From the NCBI RefSeq assembly GCF_007752345.1, contig NZ_CP036299.1, forward strand, positions 2,061,001 to 2,125,000: DNA of 64,000 nucleotides. The letters are read 5' to 3'. Shown piece by piece: positions 17,566-26,848 of the stretch. The notes beneath the pieces were generated by a model. That model was not told the DNA's origin. It made no database searches and was given only the letters and a program-made list of their open reading frames with translations. This stretch comes from Planctopirus ephydatiae. GTDB lineage: Bacteria > Planctomycetota > Planctomycetia > Planctomycetales > Planctomycetaceae. The position numbers were made by a program, and so were the translations under genes. Numbering within the stretch: the stretch's first letter is position 1; every line of letters starts with the position of its first letter.

Positions 17566-18513
17566 CTAGGACTGTAAGGCCAGCTCTTGCGATAGATCCT
17601 TTAAAGGGAAGTGGGGTTGAAAACATACATATTCGGGCGCCCGAATAATTTCGTGAGTCTGTTTGATGCGTTCAATAATCTGGTGATTGTGATGGTGCCC
17701 GGTGCGGAAGGCCCGGAAGTGGCCATGCAGATCACAGCCGATCAAAGCGAAATCGCCAATACAATCGAGAATCTTGTGGCGGACACATTCATCACGCGTC
17801 CGCAGTGCGTTTCCAATCGGGCCATCGGGGCCAAAAATGAGGAGATCTTTTTCTGTGACACGCTGGCCGTAGCCCTGGCTTTGAAGATATTTGACTTCCT
17901 CTTCAGCGACGAAGGTACGAGCAAAAGCCACCAGGGTGATAAATGTTTCGGGGGTGACTTCCAGCGAAAAGGATTGAGGTTTGATTGGTGAGCGCGGGCC
18001 GTAATCGAGTTCGTAAGTAATCACCAGGCCATGTCGGCTGATGGGGCTGGCAGACAAGGCGACAGAGTCGTTTTCGGTAACAATCGCCTGAGGCTGGGTG
18101 ACCACGATCAGGTCGCGATAGGCATTCTGTTCGACAATCCCACCATCGAGCAGGCATTGAACGAAATCGAGGCTTGATCCATCACAGCCTGGAGGTTCTG
18201 GAGCATTGAGACGTACCAGGCAATTATCAATCTGCAGACCAGCGAGGGCAGCCATCACATGTTCGATCAGCTCGACAGTGACTCCACCCTGTGAAATGGC
18301 TGTGCGACGCTCTTTGCGGATGACGTTCTCAATACGAGCCTGCACAGGGCCTGTGGATTTGAGATCTGTCCGCTGGAAGCTGATCCCCATCCCTTCGGCC
18401 TGCGGATGAAACGAAATGGTGACATCAGCATTCGTAAAGAAGCCGATCCCACTCATTTCAACGGCCCGTTCCAGTGTTCTCTGGCGTCTGGGCGCGCGCA
18501 TGACCTGCTCCAT
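17566..18513 (-). CDS. lpxC: UDP-3-O-acyl-N-acetylglucosamine deacetylase
   Basis: LpxC is the zinc-dependent deacetylase that commits material to lipid A. The 315-residue product shows the zinc-ligand His in LIEHVMAAL, a second His and the Asp in VRHKILDCIGDFAL, a catalytic His in the HHHN segment, and the GCDGSS substrate loop. The N-terminal RTLERAVEMSGIGFFTNADV matches the usual RTL...GxGxH region, with Phe-Phe in place of GlyHis. The chosen start is MEQVMRAP (18513); MRAP at 18501 is equally possible. The ORF extending to 18615 has no family similarity. It is the second gene of the skp-lpxC-lpxA-oxidoreductase cluster. Confidence 0.93.
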   Translation of the reverse strand: MEQVMRAPRRQRTLERAVEMSGIGFFTNADVTISFHPQAEGMGISFQRTDLKSTGPVQARIENVIRKERRTAISQGGVTVELIEHVMAALAGLQIDNCLVRLNAPEPPGCDGSSLDFVQCLLDGGIVEQNAYRDLIVVTQPQAIVTENDSVALSASPISRHGLVITYELDYGPRSPIKPQSFSLEVTPETFITLVAFARTFVAEEEVKYLQSQGYGQRVTEKDLLIFGPDGPIGNALRTRDECVRHKILDCIGDFALIGCDLHGHFRAFRTGHHHNHQIIERIKQTHEIIRAPEYVCFQPHFPLKDLSQELALQS

Positions 18514-18675
18514 CGGGGAAGAAGACCGGTTAAACACGCTACATCGTAATTGAGGATGCAGCAGGAACTCGCAAGCGATGCAACGTGAATCTGAGTCTGT
18601 AAATATCTTAGTCACGAGAGCAAGTTAGCCACAGGTCATAATGACTTACAACCTGTGGCGTGGTTTTGCTTTGAA

Positions 18676-19353
18676 CTAGCGCGATGTTCCAGGGCGGGTG
18701 GCTTCGGCAGCTCGTGGGGCTGCTGCGCCAGCGGCACCTGTGAACTTCTGGTTCAGATACTTCAGCACTGGCTGAGTAATATCGTTTTCGGCTTCGAAGT
18801 AGACGACCTGGCGGTTCATGCCCTGGATCAATCCCTGAGGATTGTCACGATCGAGCTCTTCGCTGCTGAACCGCAAGACCAGTGTGTACTTGTAGTACTG
18901 GGCGTACTTGGCAACGGCGTCAGTCACTTCGAGGTAGACAGTGTGATAGATTTCGCTTTCCTTTTTGAGGAACTCACGCTGGGCGGAGCGGCGAAAGGCT
19001 TCGAATTCGGCAGATGATGTGGCGAGTTGCTTTTCGGAAGCCGAGAACTCGGGGCTGCCTTCTTTGAAGCTCTTCATTTTCTGCTGAAGGGCCTGGAGGT
19101 TGGTGGCCATTTCCTTGGCTTTGACTTCGCTTTGCTCAATTTCGGCCTTGAGGTCTTCGCGGAGGACTTCAAACTTCTTGTACTGCTTGAAGATCACCGC
19201 CATGTCGATCAGTGCCACTTTATGAGCACGGGCGGCATCCGCAGCAGGTGCCTGTGCCAATGCTGGCTGGCTGATGTTGATGGCGGCAAAAGAGACAGCC
19301 AGAACAAGGGCCACACGGGCCAGTTGATGTAGCGGACGAATAACGATGTTCAC
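18676..19353 (-). CDS. OmpH/Skp-family periplasmic chaperone-like protein
   Basis: A 225-residue exported protein. Its signal peptide (about residues 8-34) ends near ALAQA. The OmpH body begins with HKVALIDMAVIFKQYKKFEVL. A long charged helix follows (about 60-140), rich in Glu/Lys/Gln, expected to form the coiled-coil tentacles that hold unfolded outer-membrane proteins. A C-terminal Ala/Pro tail is extra. The start is taken as GTG 19353 because AAAGGAG lies 10 bases upstream; the ATG at 19389 has no ribosome-binding site. The position upstream of lpxC/lpxA parallels skp-lpxD-fabZ-lpxA in proteobacteria. Confidence 0.87.
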   Translation of the reverse strand: MNIVIRPLHQLARVALVLAVSFAAINISQPALAQAPAADAARAHKVALIDMAVIFKQYKKFEVLREDLKAEIEQSEVKAKEMATNLQALQQKMKSFKEGSPEFSASEKQLATSSAEFEAFRRSAQREFLKKESEIYHTVYLEVTDAVAKYAQYYKYTLVLRFSSEELDRDNPQGLIQGMNRQVVYFEAENDITQPVLKYLNQKFTGAAGAAAPRAAEATRPGTSR

Positions 19354-19756
19354 GGCGCGGGCACTCCTTTGCAAGCCGGGTTTCAACATTCACAATGCGG
19401 TGCAGATCCGCCGTAGATCAAAAACTGGTCAGCCAAGACACAGATCTGATACTGCAGAGGCCCGTTTCTTCCAACATGCCTTCATGGCAAGTTTTCGGGA
19501 ACGTATGCCCGCTCGTTCAGGGAATTTCCCAAAGGAGTCGCGAATCGTCAAGACGAAGAGAAGAGCGGAATAGCCGTTCTGTCGGCAAAAATGGCCGATG
19601 AGTGGGCGATAGGATCGATTTCATCGGTAAAGTCAGGTGAGATTGACGTGGAATCTGTACATAAGAATACATGTTGCTCGTGAGAATAGATTGCCTGCGG
19701 ATTTCAGCAGTTACCAGTGCGAACGCAGCCTGGAAGAGGAGTAAGCGGATAAGTCA

Positions 19757-19830
19757 AAGGCTTCCCAGGAAATAACAGCGAGTTGTTGGTCGCGAAGACA
19801 TGCTTGCCCAGAGCTGCAAGCATGGCACAC
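19757..19830. repeat. Dispersed hairpin repeat, copy B; rest of the 540-bp gap empty
   Basis: The core at 19799-19824 (catgcttgc / gcaagcatg, 9-bp stem) is preceded by cttcccaggaaataacagcg and followed by gcacac. It lies between prfA and the skp-like gene. I see no coding potential in the rest of 19354-19890, which must hold the promoter of the skp/lpx cluster. Confidence 0.85.
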
Positions 19831-19890
19831 AGCGGTGATGAGCGATGAGCAGATGAGTCTGCAGTACTTGAAGCCATTCCGGGAATTGCT

Positions 19891-20982
19891 TCAAGTACTG
19901 GGCGCCACATTGCCCTTGAGGCGTTCTTCGCGATCGAATGCCAGAATCGGATTGATCAGTTCATCAAGGTTCCCCTGCATGATCTGATCGAGTTTGTAAA
20001 CGGTCAGTCCAATGCGATGATCTGTGAGGCGATTCTGGGGGAAGTTGTACGTGCGGATGCGTTCGCTCCGATCGCCGGATCCCACGAGAGTTCGCCGCTG
20101 TTCGGCACGGACTGCGTGAGCCTGAGACTCCCTTAATTCCATGAGCCGGGATCGCAGGACGCGCAGAGCTTTGGCTTTGTTTTTGTGCTGACTTTTCTCA
20201 TCCTGAATACGCACCACCAGGCCCGATGGGATGTGGGTAATACGTACGGCAGATTCGGTCTTGTTCACTTTCTGACCACCGGGGCCGCCGGCACGCATCG
20301 TATCGATCCGAAGATCTTCATCACGGATCTCGACATCGATTTCACTGGCTTCAGCCATGACGGCGACGGTTGCAGCACTGGTGTGGACACGTCCCTGAGT
20401 TTCCGTTTCGGGAACGCGCTGGACACGATGCCCGCCACTTTCAAACTGCAAGCGGTGATAGGCACCGGAACCGGTGATGGTGATTACGACTTCCTTAAGA
20501 CCACCCAGTTCGGACGTAGTCAACTCCATGACTTCGTATTTCCAGCCCTGGAGATCGACATACCGGGTGTACATTTCATAGAGATCGCGGGCAAACAGAG
20601 CGGCTTCATCTCCGCCTGTTCCCGCACGAATTTCCATGATCAGGCTGCCGCGAGTGAGCGAATCGCCGGCGGTCACCATGTCTTCGAGTTCGGTCTTCAG
20701 TGGTTCGAAGCGAGGCTTCAGCTCATCGATTTCGGCTTGCGCAATTTCCTTGGTTTCATCATCGGTGGCTTCGGCCAGCATGGTTTCGGCAGCGAGCAGA
20801 TCGTCCTGCAAGGTGTTGAATTCCCGAACGGTCGAGGCAATTTTTGACAAGCCCCCGTGCTCTCGCTGAATTTCCAGCATCTTGCTGACATCGGCCAGCA
20901 CTTCCGGATCCTGAAGTTGTGCTTCCAGCTCTTCGAAACGTGCCAGCTTGGCCTGAAGTGTGGGGAACATGCGGGTTGTCAT
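19891..20982 (-). CDS. prfA: Peptide chain release factor 1
   Basis: RF1 reads UAA and UAG and triggers peptidyl-tRNA hydrolysis. The 363-residue product has the N-terminal helical domain ([15 protein letters not shown]) and [20 protein letters not shown]. Its catalytic GGQ is in [25 protein letters not shown], with the RF1-type sequence following. The frame stays open to 21177, but [12 protein letters not shown] at 20982 matches the family N-terminus. It lies downstream of rpmE on the same strand, a common bacterial pairing (often followed by prmC, which is absent here). Confidence 0.96.
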   Translation of the reverse strand: MTTRMFPTLQAKLARFEELEAQLQDPEVLADVSKMLEIQREHGGLSKIASTVREFNTLQDDLLAAETMLAEATDDETKEIAQAEIDELKPRFEPLKTELEDMVTAGDSLTRGSLIMEIRAGTGGDEAALFARDLYEMYTRYVDLQGWKYEVMELTTSELGGLKEVVITITGSGAYHRLQFESGGHRVQRVPETETQGRVHTSAATVAVMAEASEIDVEIRDEDLRIDTMRAGGPGGQKVNKTESAVRITHIPSGLVVRIQDEKSQHKNKAKALRVLRSRLMELRESQAHAVRAEQRRTLVGSGDRSERIRTYNFPQNRLTDHRIGLTVYKLDQIMQGNLDELINPILAFDREERLKGNVAPST

Positions 20983-21216
20983 GGCAAAAATCCGGACGAC
21001 AGAAGGACAAGAGATGATCAGAGCAGCGAATTGCTCATGGAAGCAGGAATCTGGTGTTGATTGTGAGCTATACCGATGGATCGAGAACTCACTCTGATCA
21101 GCCACCAGAAAACGGCAATGCCGTCGGATCAGCCGACCCGACGGCAATGAGGTACGGTGGCAACCGGCCGGAACCATGAAAACAGCCCAGCCAACAGCCC
21201 CGGAGTACTCTGATCA

Positions 21217-21474
21217 CTACTTCTTTTCGCGTTTATCCCAGTTGTACTTCTTCTGGAACTTCTCAACGCGACCAGCAGTATCGATGAACTTCTGCTTGCC
21301 GGTGAAGAAGGGATGCGAGAGCGAGCTGATGTCGACTGTCACCAGTGGAAGCTGTCGCCCTTCATATTCACCGGTTTTTTCGGTCTTGATCGTCGAGCGA
21401 GTGACGAACTTTTCGCCCGTGGACATGTCCAGAAAGACAACTTCGCGATACTGGGGGTGAATGTCTTTTTTCAT
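21217..21474 (-). CDS. rpmE: 50S ribosomal protein L31, zinc-free (type B-like)
   Basis: An 85-residue L31 beginning [23 protein letters not shown]. The CxxC zinc ligands of type A L31 are missing, and the VVFLDMSTG segment resembles type B (YkgM-like) proteins. The [25 protein letters not shown]-terminus is the conserved L31 end. In many bacteria the zinc-free form is induced under zinc starvation, but it appears here in the normal rpmE-prfA position, so it may be the sole L31. The ATG at 21474 fits the family start; the ORF to 21519 is an upstream extension. Confidence 0.93.
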   Translation of the reverse strand: MKKDIHPQYREVVFLDMSTGEKFVTRSTIKTEKTGEYEGRQLPLVTVDISSLSHPFFTGKQKFIDTAGRVEKFQKKYNWDKREKK

Positions 21475-21917
21475 CGGCCTAACCTTGAATTCTTCTCTAT
21501 TTGAAGAGCCACCACCCAACGAGCGGGGAGCAATATCCTGAATTTTGACTCACAAGTGTTCAACTGCCATGTGAGATGCAAATGATTTTGTGCAGGCTGT
21601 GCTCGAAAAAACACAATTCCACCAAACTTTTGCGGTATGGAGAGTGTAACTTCCACAAAATCGAGTCGCAAGGAAGCGGGCTGTTTGCCGTAAACTCATA
21701 AATCAAAGAGGTTTGCAATGACCAGTCGTTCACAGAATCTCAGTTCCAGTGGTTGTTCAAACTTCCGGAATGTCGATTTGTCAGGGGAACTGGGCACTGT
21801 GAAGCATTAAAGTGACCATTGAATACGCGTTACGAGTGTGTGGCCGTTTCGGATGATCATGATGCAAAGAATTTCTGAAACGAACCTGACCATCGTCCTT
21901 CAGCGAAAGTCAATTTG
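21475..21917. other. Divergent intergenic region, nothing recognised
   Basis: This 440-bp region separates the minus-strand rpmE-prfA pair from the plus-strand NDH-2 gene and must carry both promoters. I could not identify convincing -35/-10 boxes, hairpins, repeats or short coding sequences. Confidence 0.5.
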
Positions 21918-23249
21918 ATGAGCCTTTCTGGTAAGCATCGCGTGGTGATTGTGGGCGGCGGATTTGGCGGCCTGACCACGGCCAAAGCTCTGCGGAAAAC
22001 TCCGGTTGATATTACGCTGGTGGATCGCCGCAACTTTCATCTTTTTCAGCCGCTGCTTTATCAAGTGGCGACGGGGGGGTTGTCTCCCGGGAATATTGCC
22101 GCCCCTTTGCGTTCGATTTTTTCTCGGCAAAGAAATGTCCATGTGGTCATGGATGAGGTGATCGGGTTTGATCTGCCGAGGCGACGGGTTCTGCTCCTGG
22201 AAGGAGAACTCGCATTTGATTCGCTGGTGGTGGCTGCGGGTGCGAAGACAGGCTACTTCGGTAACGATCAATGGGCTGAAAATGCACCTGGTCTGAAGAC
22301 TGTCGAGGATGCCATCGAGATTCGGGGGCGTGTCCTGACGGCTTTTGAAGAAGCCGATAAGCTGCCGACGCCTCAGGCCCGCGAACATCTGCTGACGTTT
22401 GTGGTCGTGGGTGCCGGCCCGACGGGAGTTGAACTGGCGGGAACTCTCGCTGAAATTGCCCGTCATACACTCAGGCATGATTTCCGCATTATTAATCCTG
22501 CAGAGACCCGCATCATTCTGATCGATGCGGCCCCGCGCATTCTCATGGCGTATGCCGAAGACCTTGCGCTGAATGCGCAGAAGAAACTGATGGAGATGGG
22601 GGTTGAAGTCCGCACGCAGGTCAAAATTCAAAAAGTGGATGCCTCGGGTGTGGAAGTGATGACGGCGCAGGGAGTCGAACAGATTGCTGCGGCGAATGTG
22701 CTCTGGGCGGCGGGTGTGACGGCTTCACCACTCGCAAAATTGCTTTCGGAAGCCACTGGTGCGTTACTGGATCGTCAGGGACGGATTGAAGTTCAAAGCG
22801 ATCTCACGCTACCGGGACATCCTCAAGTTTATGTGATCGGGGATATGGCCCATTTTAAACTTCCCAGTGGGCAGGCCGTTCCTGGTGTGGCTCCGGCGGC
22901 GATGCAGCAGGGGAAGTATGTGGCTAAAGCGATTCAATCGCGCTTTCAGAACATTTCTTTACCACCATTCACCTATACCGATCTGGGGAGCATGGCCACT
23001 ATTGGCCGGAAGGCAGCGATTGCGCAGATTGGGACATGGAAGTTCACGGGACTCATTGCCTGGATCCTGTGGCTGTTTATTCATCTGATTCAGATCGTCA
23101 GCTTTGAAAGCCGCATCCTGGTGCTGATTCAATGGGCGTGGAACTATCTCACGTTCAGTCGCTCGGCCCGGTTGATTACGCAAAGCGGCTACACCCACGG
23201 CGGGCATCTGCGAGCCACCCATGTCACCAATTCGGCGGATAACAGTTAG
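21918..23249 (+). CDS. ndh: Type II NADH dehydrogenase (NDH-2)
   Basis: A single-subunit flavoprotein passing electrons from NADH to quinone at the inner face of the membrane without pumping protons. The 443-residue product has the FAD-binding motif VVIVGGGFGGLTTAKAL at the N-terminus, the NADH-binding VVVGAGPTGVELAGTL near 157-171, and the quinone-site region PGVAPAAMQQGKYVA. The C-terminal hydrophobic hairpin AWILWLFIHLIQIVSF anchors it to the membrane. The ATG at 21918 follows an in-frame TTG. It stands alone with no complex I genes nearby. Confidence 0.93.
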   Translation: MSLSGKHRVVIVGGGFGGLTTAKALRKTPVDITLVDRRNFHLFQPLLYQVATGGLSPGNIAAPLRSIFSRQRNVHVVMDEVIGFDLPRRRVLLLEGELAFDSLVVAAGAKTGYFGNDQWAENAPGLKTVEDAIEIRGRVLTAFEEADKLPTPQAREHLLTFVVVGAGPTGVELAGTLAEIARHTLRHDFRIINPAETRIILIDAAPRILMAYAEDLALNAQKKLMEMGVEVRTQVKIQKVDASGVEVMTAQGVEQIAAANVLWAAGVTASPLAKLLSEATGALLDRQGRIEVQSDLTLPGHPQVYVIGDMAHFKLPSGQAVPGVAPAAMQQGKYVAKAIQSRFQNISLPPFTYTDLGSMATIGRKAAIAQIGTWKFTGLIAWILWLFIHLIQIVSFESRILVLIQWAWNYLTFSRSARLITQSGYTHGGHLRATHVTNSADNS

Positions 23250-23721
23250 CTAGTTGGTGAACGCGATGTTGTTGGTTGGATAAAAGGTTGCTCTGTGTAC
23301 GGAGACATTGTCACTGAAGGTGGTGCCGTGTTGCATCGGGACGAAGAGGAGATCTGACGTTAGCCACCGCAGTAAAGACCACGCCCTTCCGCTGTGTTTT
23401 GATTTCTGGGCCTCCATGGACGTGCCACCCAAGGGTTTGTCAAGGGTTGTGGCATAACACGCACGTGGCCGGGCCACCCGTCACCACTTTTGTTGGCGTG
23501 ACGATAACATCAGGTGGTGGTTCTGATGATCGAAGTTTGTTGGCGAATGGGCTGGGAATAAACAATTTATTCGCTGCTGAAAGTGTTTATTCGGCGAGAT
23601 GAACAATCGCGAGGCTTTGCTCGTGACAAACTGCTTCGTGAGGCAGAGAATCAGCGATGTCTTCACAGCATGGTGATCATGCGGATGTCTCGCCAGTTGC
23701 TACACACCAGGAGAAGCTCTC
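23250..23721. other. 470-bp gap without recognised gene
   Basis: Between NDH-2 and the exported SnoaL-like protein. Small ORFs occur on both strands but none has plausible composition, a ribosome-binding site or recognisable similarity. Its end carries the promoter and CAGGAG ribosome-binding site of the next gene. Confidence 0.4.
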
Positions 23722-24675
23722 ATGCGTACTCGATTTGTGTTCGCTTTGCTGGCTGTTTTTACTTTGTGCCTCACGGTATGGCAGGCACAAAGTCTTGAAC
23801 CAGCCAATTCCCAAGAGGTTCCTCAGTCGAAAAAGCTGAATGAGTCAATCGATCTGGAGGAATTGAAAGCCTCTGCCGCTGCATTTGAAAAAGCTTTTAA
23901 TGCAGGAGATGCGAAAGCGATTGCCGCGCAATTCACAGAGCTGGCTGAGACCGTGGATGAGGAAGGGAACATTCTGGAAGGTCGTGCGAATATCGAAAGC
24001 CGCTTTGCAGAATTGTTTAAGGATTATCCCAAAGCTCAGATCGCCGTCACGCTGACATCGCTGCGGTTGATCGGCCCGGATGTGGCGGTTGAAGATGGGT
24101 ACAGCCTGACGACGCTGGATCCGAGCCAGCCAGGTTCTCGATCTCCGTATGCAGTGGTGTATCTTAAACGTGACGGTAAATGGCTGATGGCCAGTGTCCG
24201 TGATTTTCCGGCTGAATCGACAGAGGCGACTGCCCATGAAGAGCTTCAGGCCCTGGGATGGCTGGTTGGTCACTGGGTTGACGAAAGTCCTGAGGGACGT
24301 GTCGAAACCACCTGCCAGTGGTCAGAAGACAGCAATTATCTGATGCAGGATTATGTTGTGAAGTCGCGGTGGGGAGGTGTGACGAAAGGATCGCAGCGTA
24401 TTGGCTGGGATCCCTTGCGGCGCACCGTGCGTTCGTGGGCGTTTGATCAGAGTGGGGCTTTTACTGAAGCGACGTGGACTCCTCTGGAAGATGCCTGGGT
24501 CGTGAATGCAGAAGGTGTCACGCCAGATGGTCGTCGAGTCTCGGTTACGCGGCAGATCACGTTATTTGACAACGACTCCTTCCAGATCGATTCGAGGAAT
24601 CTTCTGGTAGGCAATGAAATCCAGCCTGATGCATCGGTACGGGTGGTTCGCCGCCCACCGGCACCATTGCAGTAA
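23722..24675 (+). CDS. Exported SnoaL-like/DUF4440 (SgcJ-EcaC type) protein
   Basis: A 317-residue protein with a signal peptide (about 1-24, ending near AQS). An N-terminal NTF2/SnoaL-like cone domain (about 45-165) follows; AAAFEKAFNAGDAKAIAAQFTE is the typical first helix and DGKWLMASVRDFP the typical last strand. A second domain (about 170-317) is a beta-rich DUF1579-like fold with LGWLVGHWVDESPEGRVET. This two-domain form is frequent in planctomycetes and is annotated after SgcJ/EcaC, though no enzyme activity is established. A CAGGAG ribosome-binding site lies 9 bases before the ATG. It is 47 bp upstream of a low-complexity exported protein and likely co-transcribed with it. Confidence 0.8.
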   Translation: MRTRFVFALLAVFTLCLTVWQAQSLEPANSQEVPQSKKLNESIDLEELKASAAAFEKAFNAGDAKAIAAQFTELAETVDEEGNILEGRANIESRFAELFKDYPKAQIAVTLTSLRLIGPDVAVEDGYSLTTLDPSQPGSRSPYAVVYLKRDGKWLMASVRDFPAESTEATAHEELQALGWLVGHWVDESPEGRVETTCQWSEDSNYLMQDYVVKSRWGGVTKGSQRIGWDPLRRTVRSWAFDQSGAFTEATWTPLEDAWVVNAEGVTPDGRRVSVTRQITLFDNDSFQIDSRNLLVGNEIQPDASVRVVRRPPAPLQ

Positions 24676-24722
24676 TGGTCTTGATCGACTGATGAATTGA
24701 ATTCACAACCGGAGACATCCCG

Positions 24723-26729
24723 ATGAAGACTTATGCATGGATTCTGACAGGTTTGGTGATCGCAAGTGTGACGATGCTTGTTGAAACACAGGTTTTTGGG
24801 CGCGGTGGTGGCCGTGGCGGTGGAGGTGGTGGCGGCGGTGGTCGAGTCGGTGGTGGTGGCGGATTCAGTGGAGGCGGCGGTGCGAGGCCATCTGTGGGGA
24901 GTTCACCTTCCTTCAGCCGTCCTTCGCCACCGGCGGCCAGTCGACCATCGGCACCCGCAGCTCGGCCAGCGGCTCCACAAGCTCGTCCCGCGACACCTGC
25001 CGCCAGACCTTCCATCCCAAATGCTGGTGCAGGCGCGCGGCCGAGTATTGGTGGCAGCAACATTGGCTCGGGAAGTCGCCCAGCAGTTCAACCTGGTACT
25101 CGACCCAACATTGGTGCTGGCGGCAGTTCGATCGGTGCACGCCCTTCACAGCTGCCATCAACCCGGCCAACGACTGGCATTGGCTCTGGGTCAGGAATCG
25201 GATCGGGCTCAGGTATTGGCACTGGCCCCGGTATTGGCGCTGGCCCCGGAGGTGGAGCCATCGGAGGTGGAGCCATCGGAGGGACTCGACCTGGTCAGTT
25301 GCCGGGTTCGCGGCCCGCTCAATTGCCGGCGACCAGGCCAGGTGCTGGTGGTGCTGTCAACCGCCCCGGGACAGGTCAGGGAATCAGCAATCGTCCCGCT
25401 CAATTGCCAGCCCGTTTGCCGGGGTTAGGCGGGGGTGATGTCGCCCAGCGACTTCCGAATCAGGGGGCTCGGGTCCAGGATCGAATGGGGGATCGTCCTT
25501 CGGTTCAGGATCGACAGAATAACCTGAGTGACCGCATGGCGAATCGGGGTGATTGGCAGGAGAACCGACAGGGACTACAGGATGATCGTCAGGATTGGAG
25601 AGATCAGAATCGTGAGGACTGGCAGAACTGGGGTGACAATAAGCTCGAAAACTATGGGGACTGGTATCACGATAGTTGGCATCCCGGGTCTGGCTGGGGC
25701 TATATGTGGGATAACTACCCCGTGGCAGCCGCCATCGGTCTGACTGCGTGGGGTATTAACCGCATTGGCTATGGCTGGGGTTACTGGAATTATGCGAACC
25801 CTTACGCTTCCAGCGGTGGTTCTTACGGCTACGACTATTCGCAGCCTCTGGTCTCTGCGGAAAGCTATGCCGTGGCAAGCGACCCGGGTGCCAGTGCGGA
25901 GGCGACACAGGCAGCGTCACAGCAGCCAACCGATGAAGGACTGGCAGCTTTCGAAGCCGCACGGGAGGCATTTCGAAGCGGTGATTACAAAGGAGCACTG
26001 GCGAAGCTCGATATCACACTTAAGACGATGCCGAATGATACTGTTGTGCATGAGTTTCGCAGTCTCGTGCTCTTCGCCCTGCAGAAGTATCCGGAATCCG
26101 CGGCGGCGATCTATGCTGTTCTGGCCGCCGGCCCGGGTTGGGACTGGACGACGATGATCAGTCTCTACCCCTCTACCGAGACATATACAGAGCAGCTACG
26201 AGTGCTGGAAGCTTTCGTCAAAGCCAACCCGATGTCAGCTGATGGGCACTTCCTGCTGGGTTATCACTATCAGACGATGAAACATGACAGTGCGGCAGCG
26301 AAACAGTTCAGTCTGGCATCGAACTTATTGCCAAACGATCAATTGATCAAACAGCTTCTCGGGATGACCACACCTCCTGAGGAGGCGACAAAATCGACTG
26401 TTCCTTCAGTTCCTCCTGTGGTTCCTGCAGAGAAGGTGCTTCAGGCGGATCAATTCATCGGCAACTGGAAGGCCAGTCAACAGGGTGCGACATTTGAACT
26501 CGATATGACGAAATCTGGTGTCTATACATGGACTTATGCTCAAGGCAAACGTAAACAGTCTGTCAAAGGTGTGTTTGCTGTCGATCAGAACAATCTGGCC
26601 CTGGAAACTGATGATGGCGGGGAAACGATGCTGGCGGAGGTTCAATTCATCAGTCCGACAGAATTCCAGTTCAAGATGATTGGTGACAGCGAGAAGAGCC
26701 CGGGCTTGAAGTTCACCAAAACGCAGTAA
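24723..26729 (+). CDS. Exported low-complexity protein with TPR-like region
   Basis: A 668-residue mosaic. The signal peptide (1-25) is followed by a Gly-rich stretch (26-58) and a long Pro/Ala/Ser/Gly-rich segment (60-245) with short tandem units such as GSGIGSGSG and AIGGG. A Trp/Asp/Asn/Arg-rich segment (about 255-325), rich in DWQ/DWR repeats, and an aromatic Gly/Tyr/Trp stretch with a hydrophobic helix (YPVAAAIGLTAWGI) come next. TPR-like helices lie at about 400-560, and a C-terminal beta domain (580-668) starts FIGNWKAS and resembles lipocalin-like/TIGR03066 modules. Proteins of this plan are common in planctomycetes; function is unknown, with envelope association likely. It probably forms an operon with the gene before it. 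Confidence 0.8.
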   Translation: MKTYAWILTGLVIASVTMLVETQVFGRGGGRGGGGGGGGGRVGGGGGFSGGGGARPSVGSSPSFSRPSPPAASRPSAPAARPAAPQARPATPAARPSIPNAGAGARPSIGGSNIGSGSRPAVQPGTRPNIGAGGSSIGARPSQLPSTRPTTGIGSGSGIGSGSGIGTGPGIGAGPGGGAIGGGAIGGTRPGQLPGSRPAQLPATRPGAGGAVNRPGTGQGISNRPAQLPARLPGLGGGDVAQRLPNQGARVQDRMGDRPSVQDRQNNLSDRMANRGDWQENRQGLQDDRQDWRDQNREDWQNWGDNKLENYGDWYHDSWHPGSGWGYMWDNYPVAAAIGLTAWGINRIGYGWGYWNYANPYASSGGSYGYDYSQPLVSAESYAVASDPGASAEATQAASQQPTDEGLAAFEAAREAFRSGDYKGALAKLDITLKTMPNDTVVHEFRSLVLFALQKYPESAAAIYAVLAAGPGWDWTTMISLYPSTETYTEQLRVLEAFVKANPMSADGHFLLGYHYQTMKHDSAAAKQFSLASNLLPNDQLIKQLLGMTTPPEEATKSTVPSVPPVVPAEKVLQADQFIGNWKASQQGATFELDMTKSGVYTWTYAQGKRKQSVKGVFAVDQNNLALETDDGGETMLAEVQFISPTEFQFKMIGDSEKSPGLKFTKTQ

Positions 26730-26848
26730 TTCTCTATCGAAGTCCCTCTCTGTCATTAGCTCTCGATGACACTTCGATTGTGTTGTTGTGGTCTGCTGCG
26801 CGGTCATCTCGTTTGGACAATTCTCTCCATCGAACGAAATGAGGCATT

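Noticed and set aside
17631-17646. Perfect 16-bp palindrome attcgggcgcccgaat
   Set aside because: It lies inside the lpxC coding sequence near the C-terminus (codons for RAPEY), so chance within coding sequence is the simplest reading.
21900-22631. 243-codon minus-strand ORF opposite NDH-2
   Set aside because: Antisense shadow of a well-supported gene with composition unlike neighbouring proteins.
24731-25276. Pro-rich and Arg-rich ORFs on both strands over the Gly-rich gene
   Set aside because: Low-complexity DNA keeps all frames open; only the plus-strand frame has a signal peptide and folded C-terminal domains.
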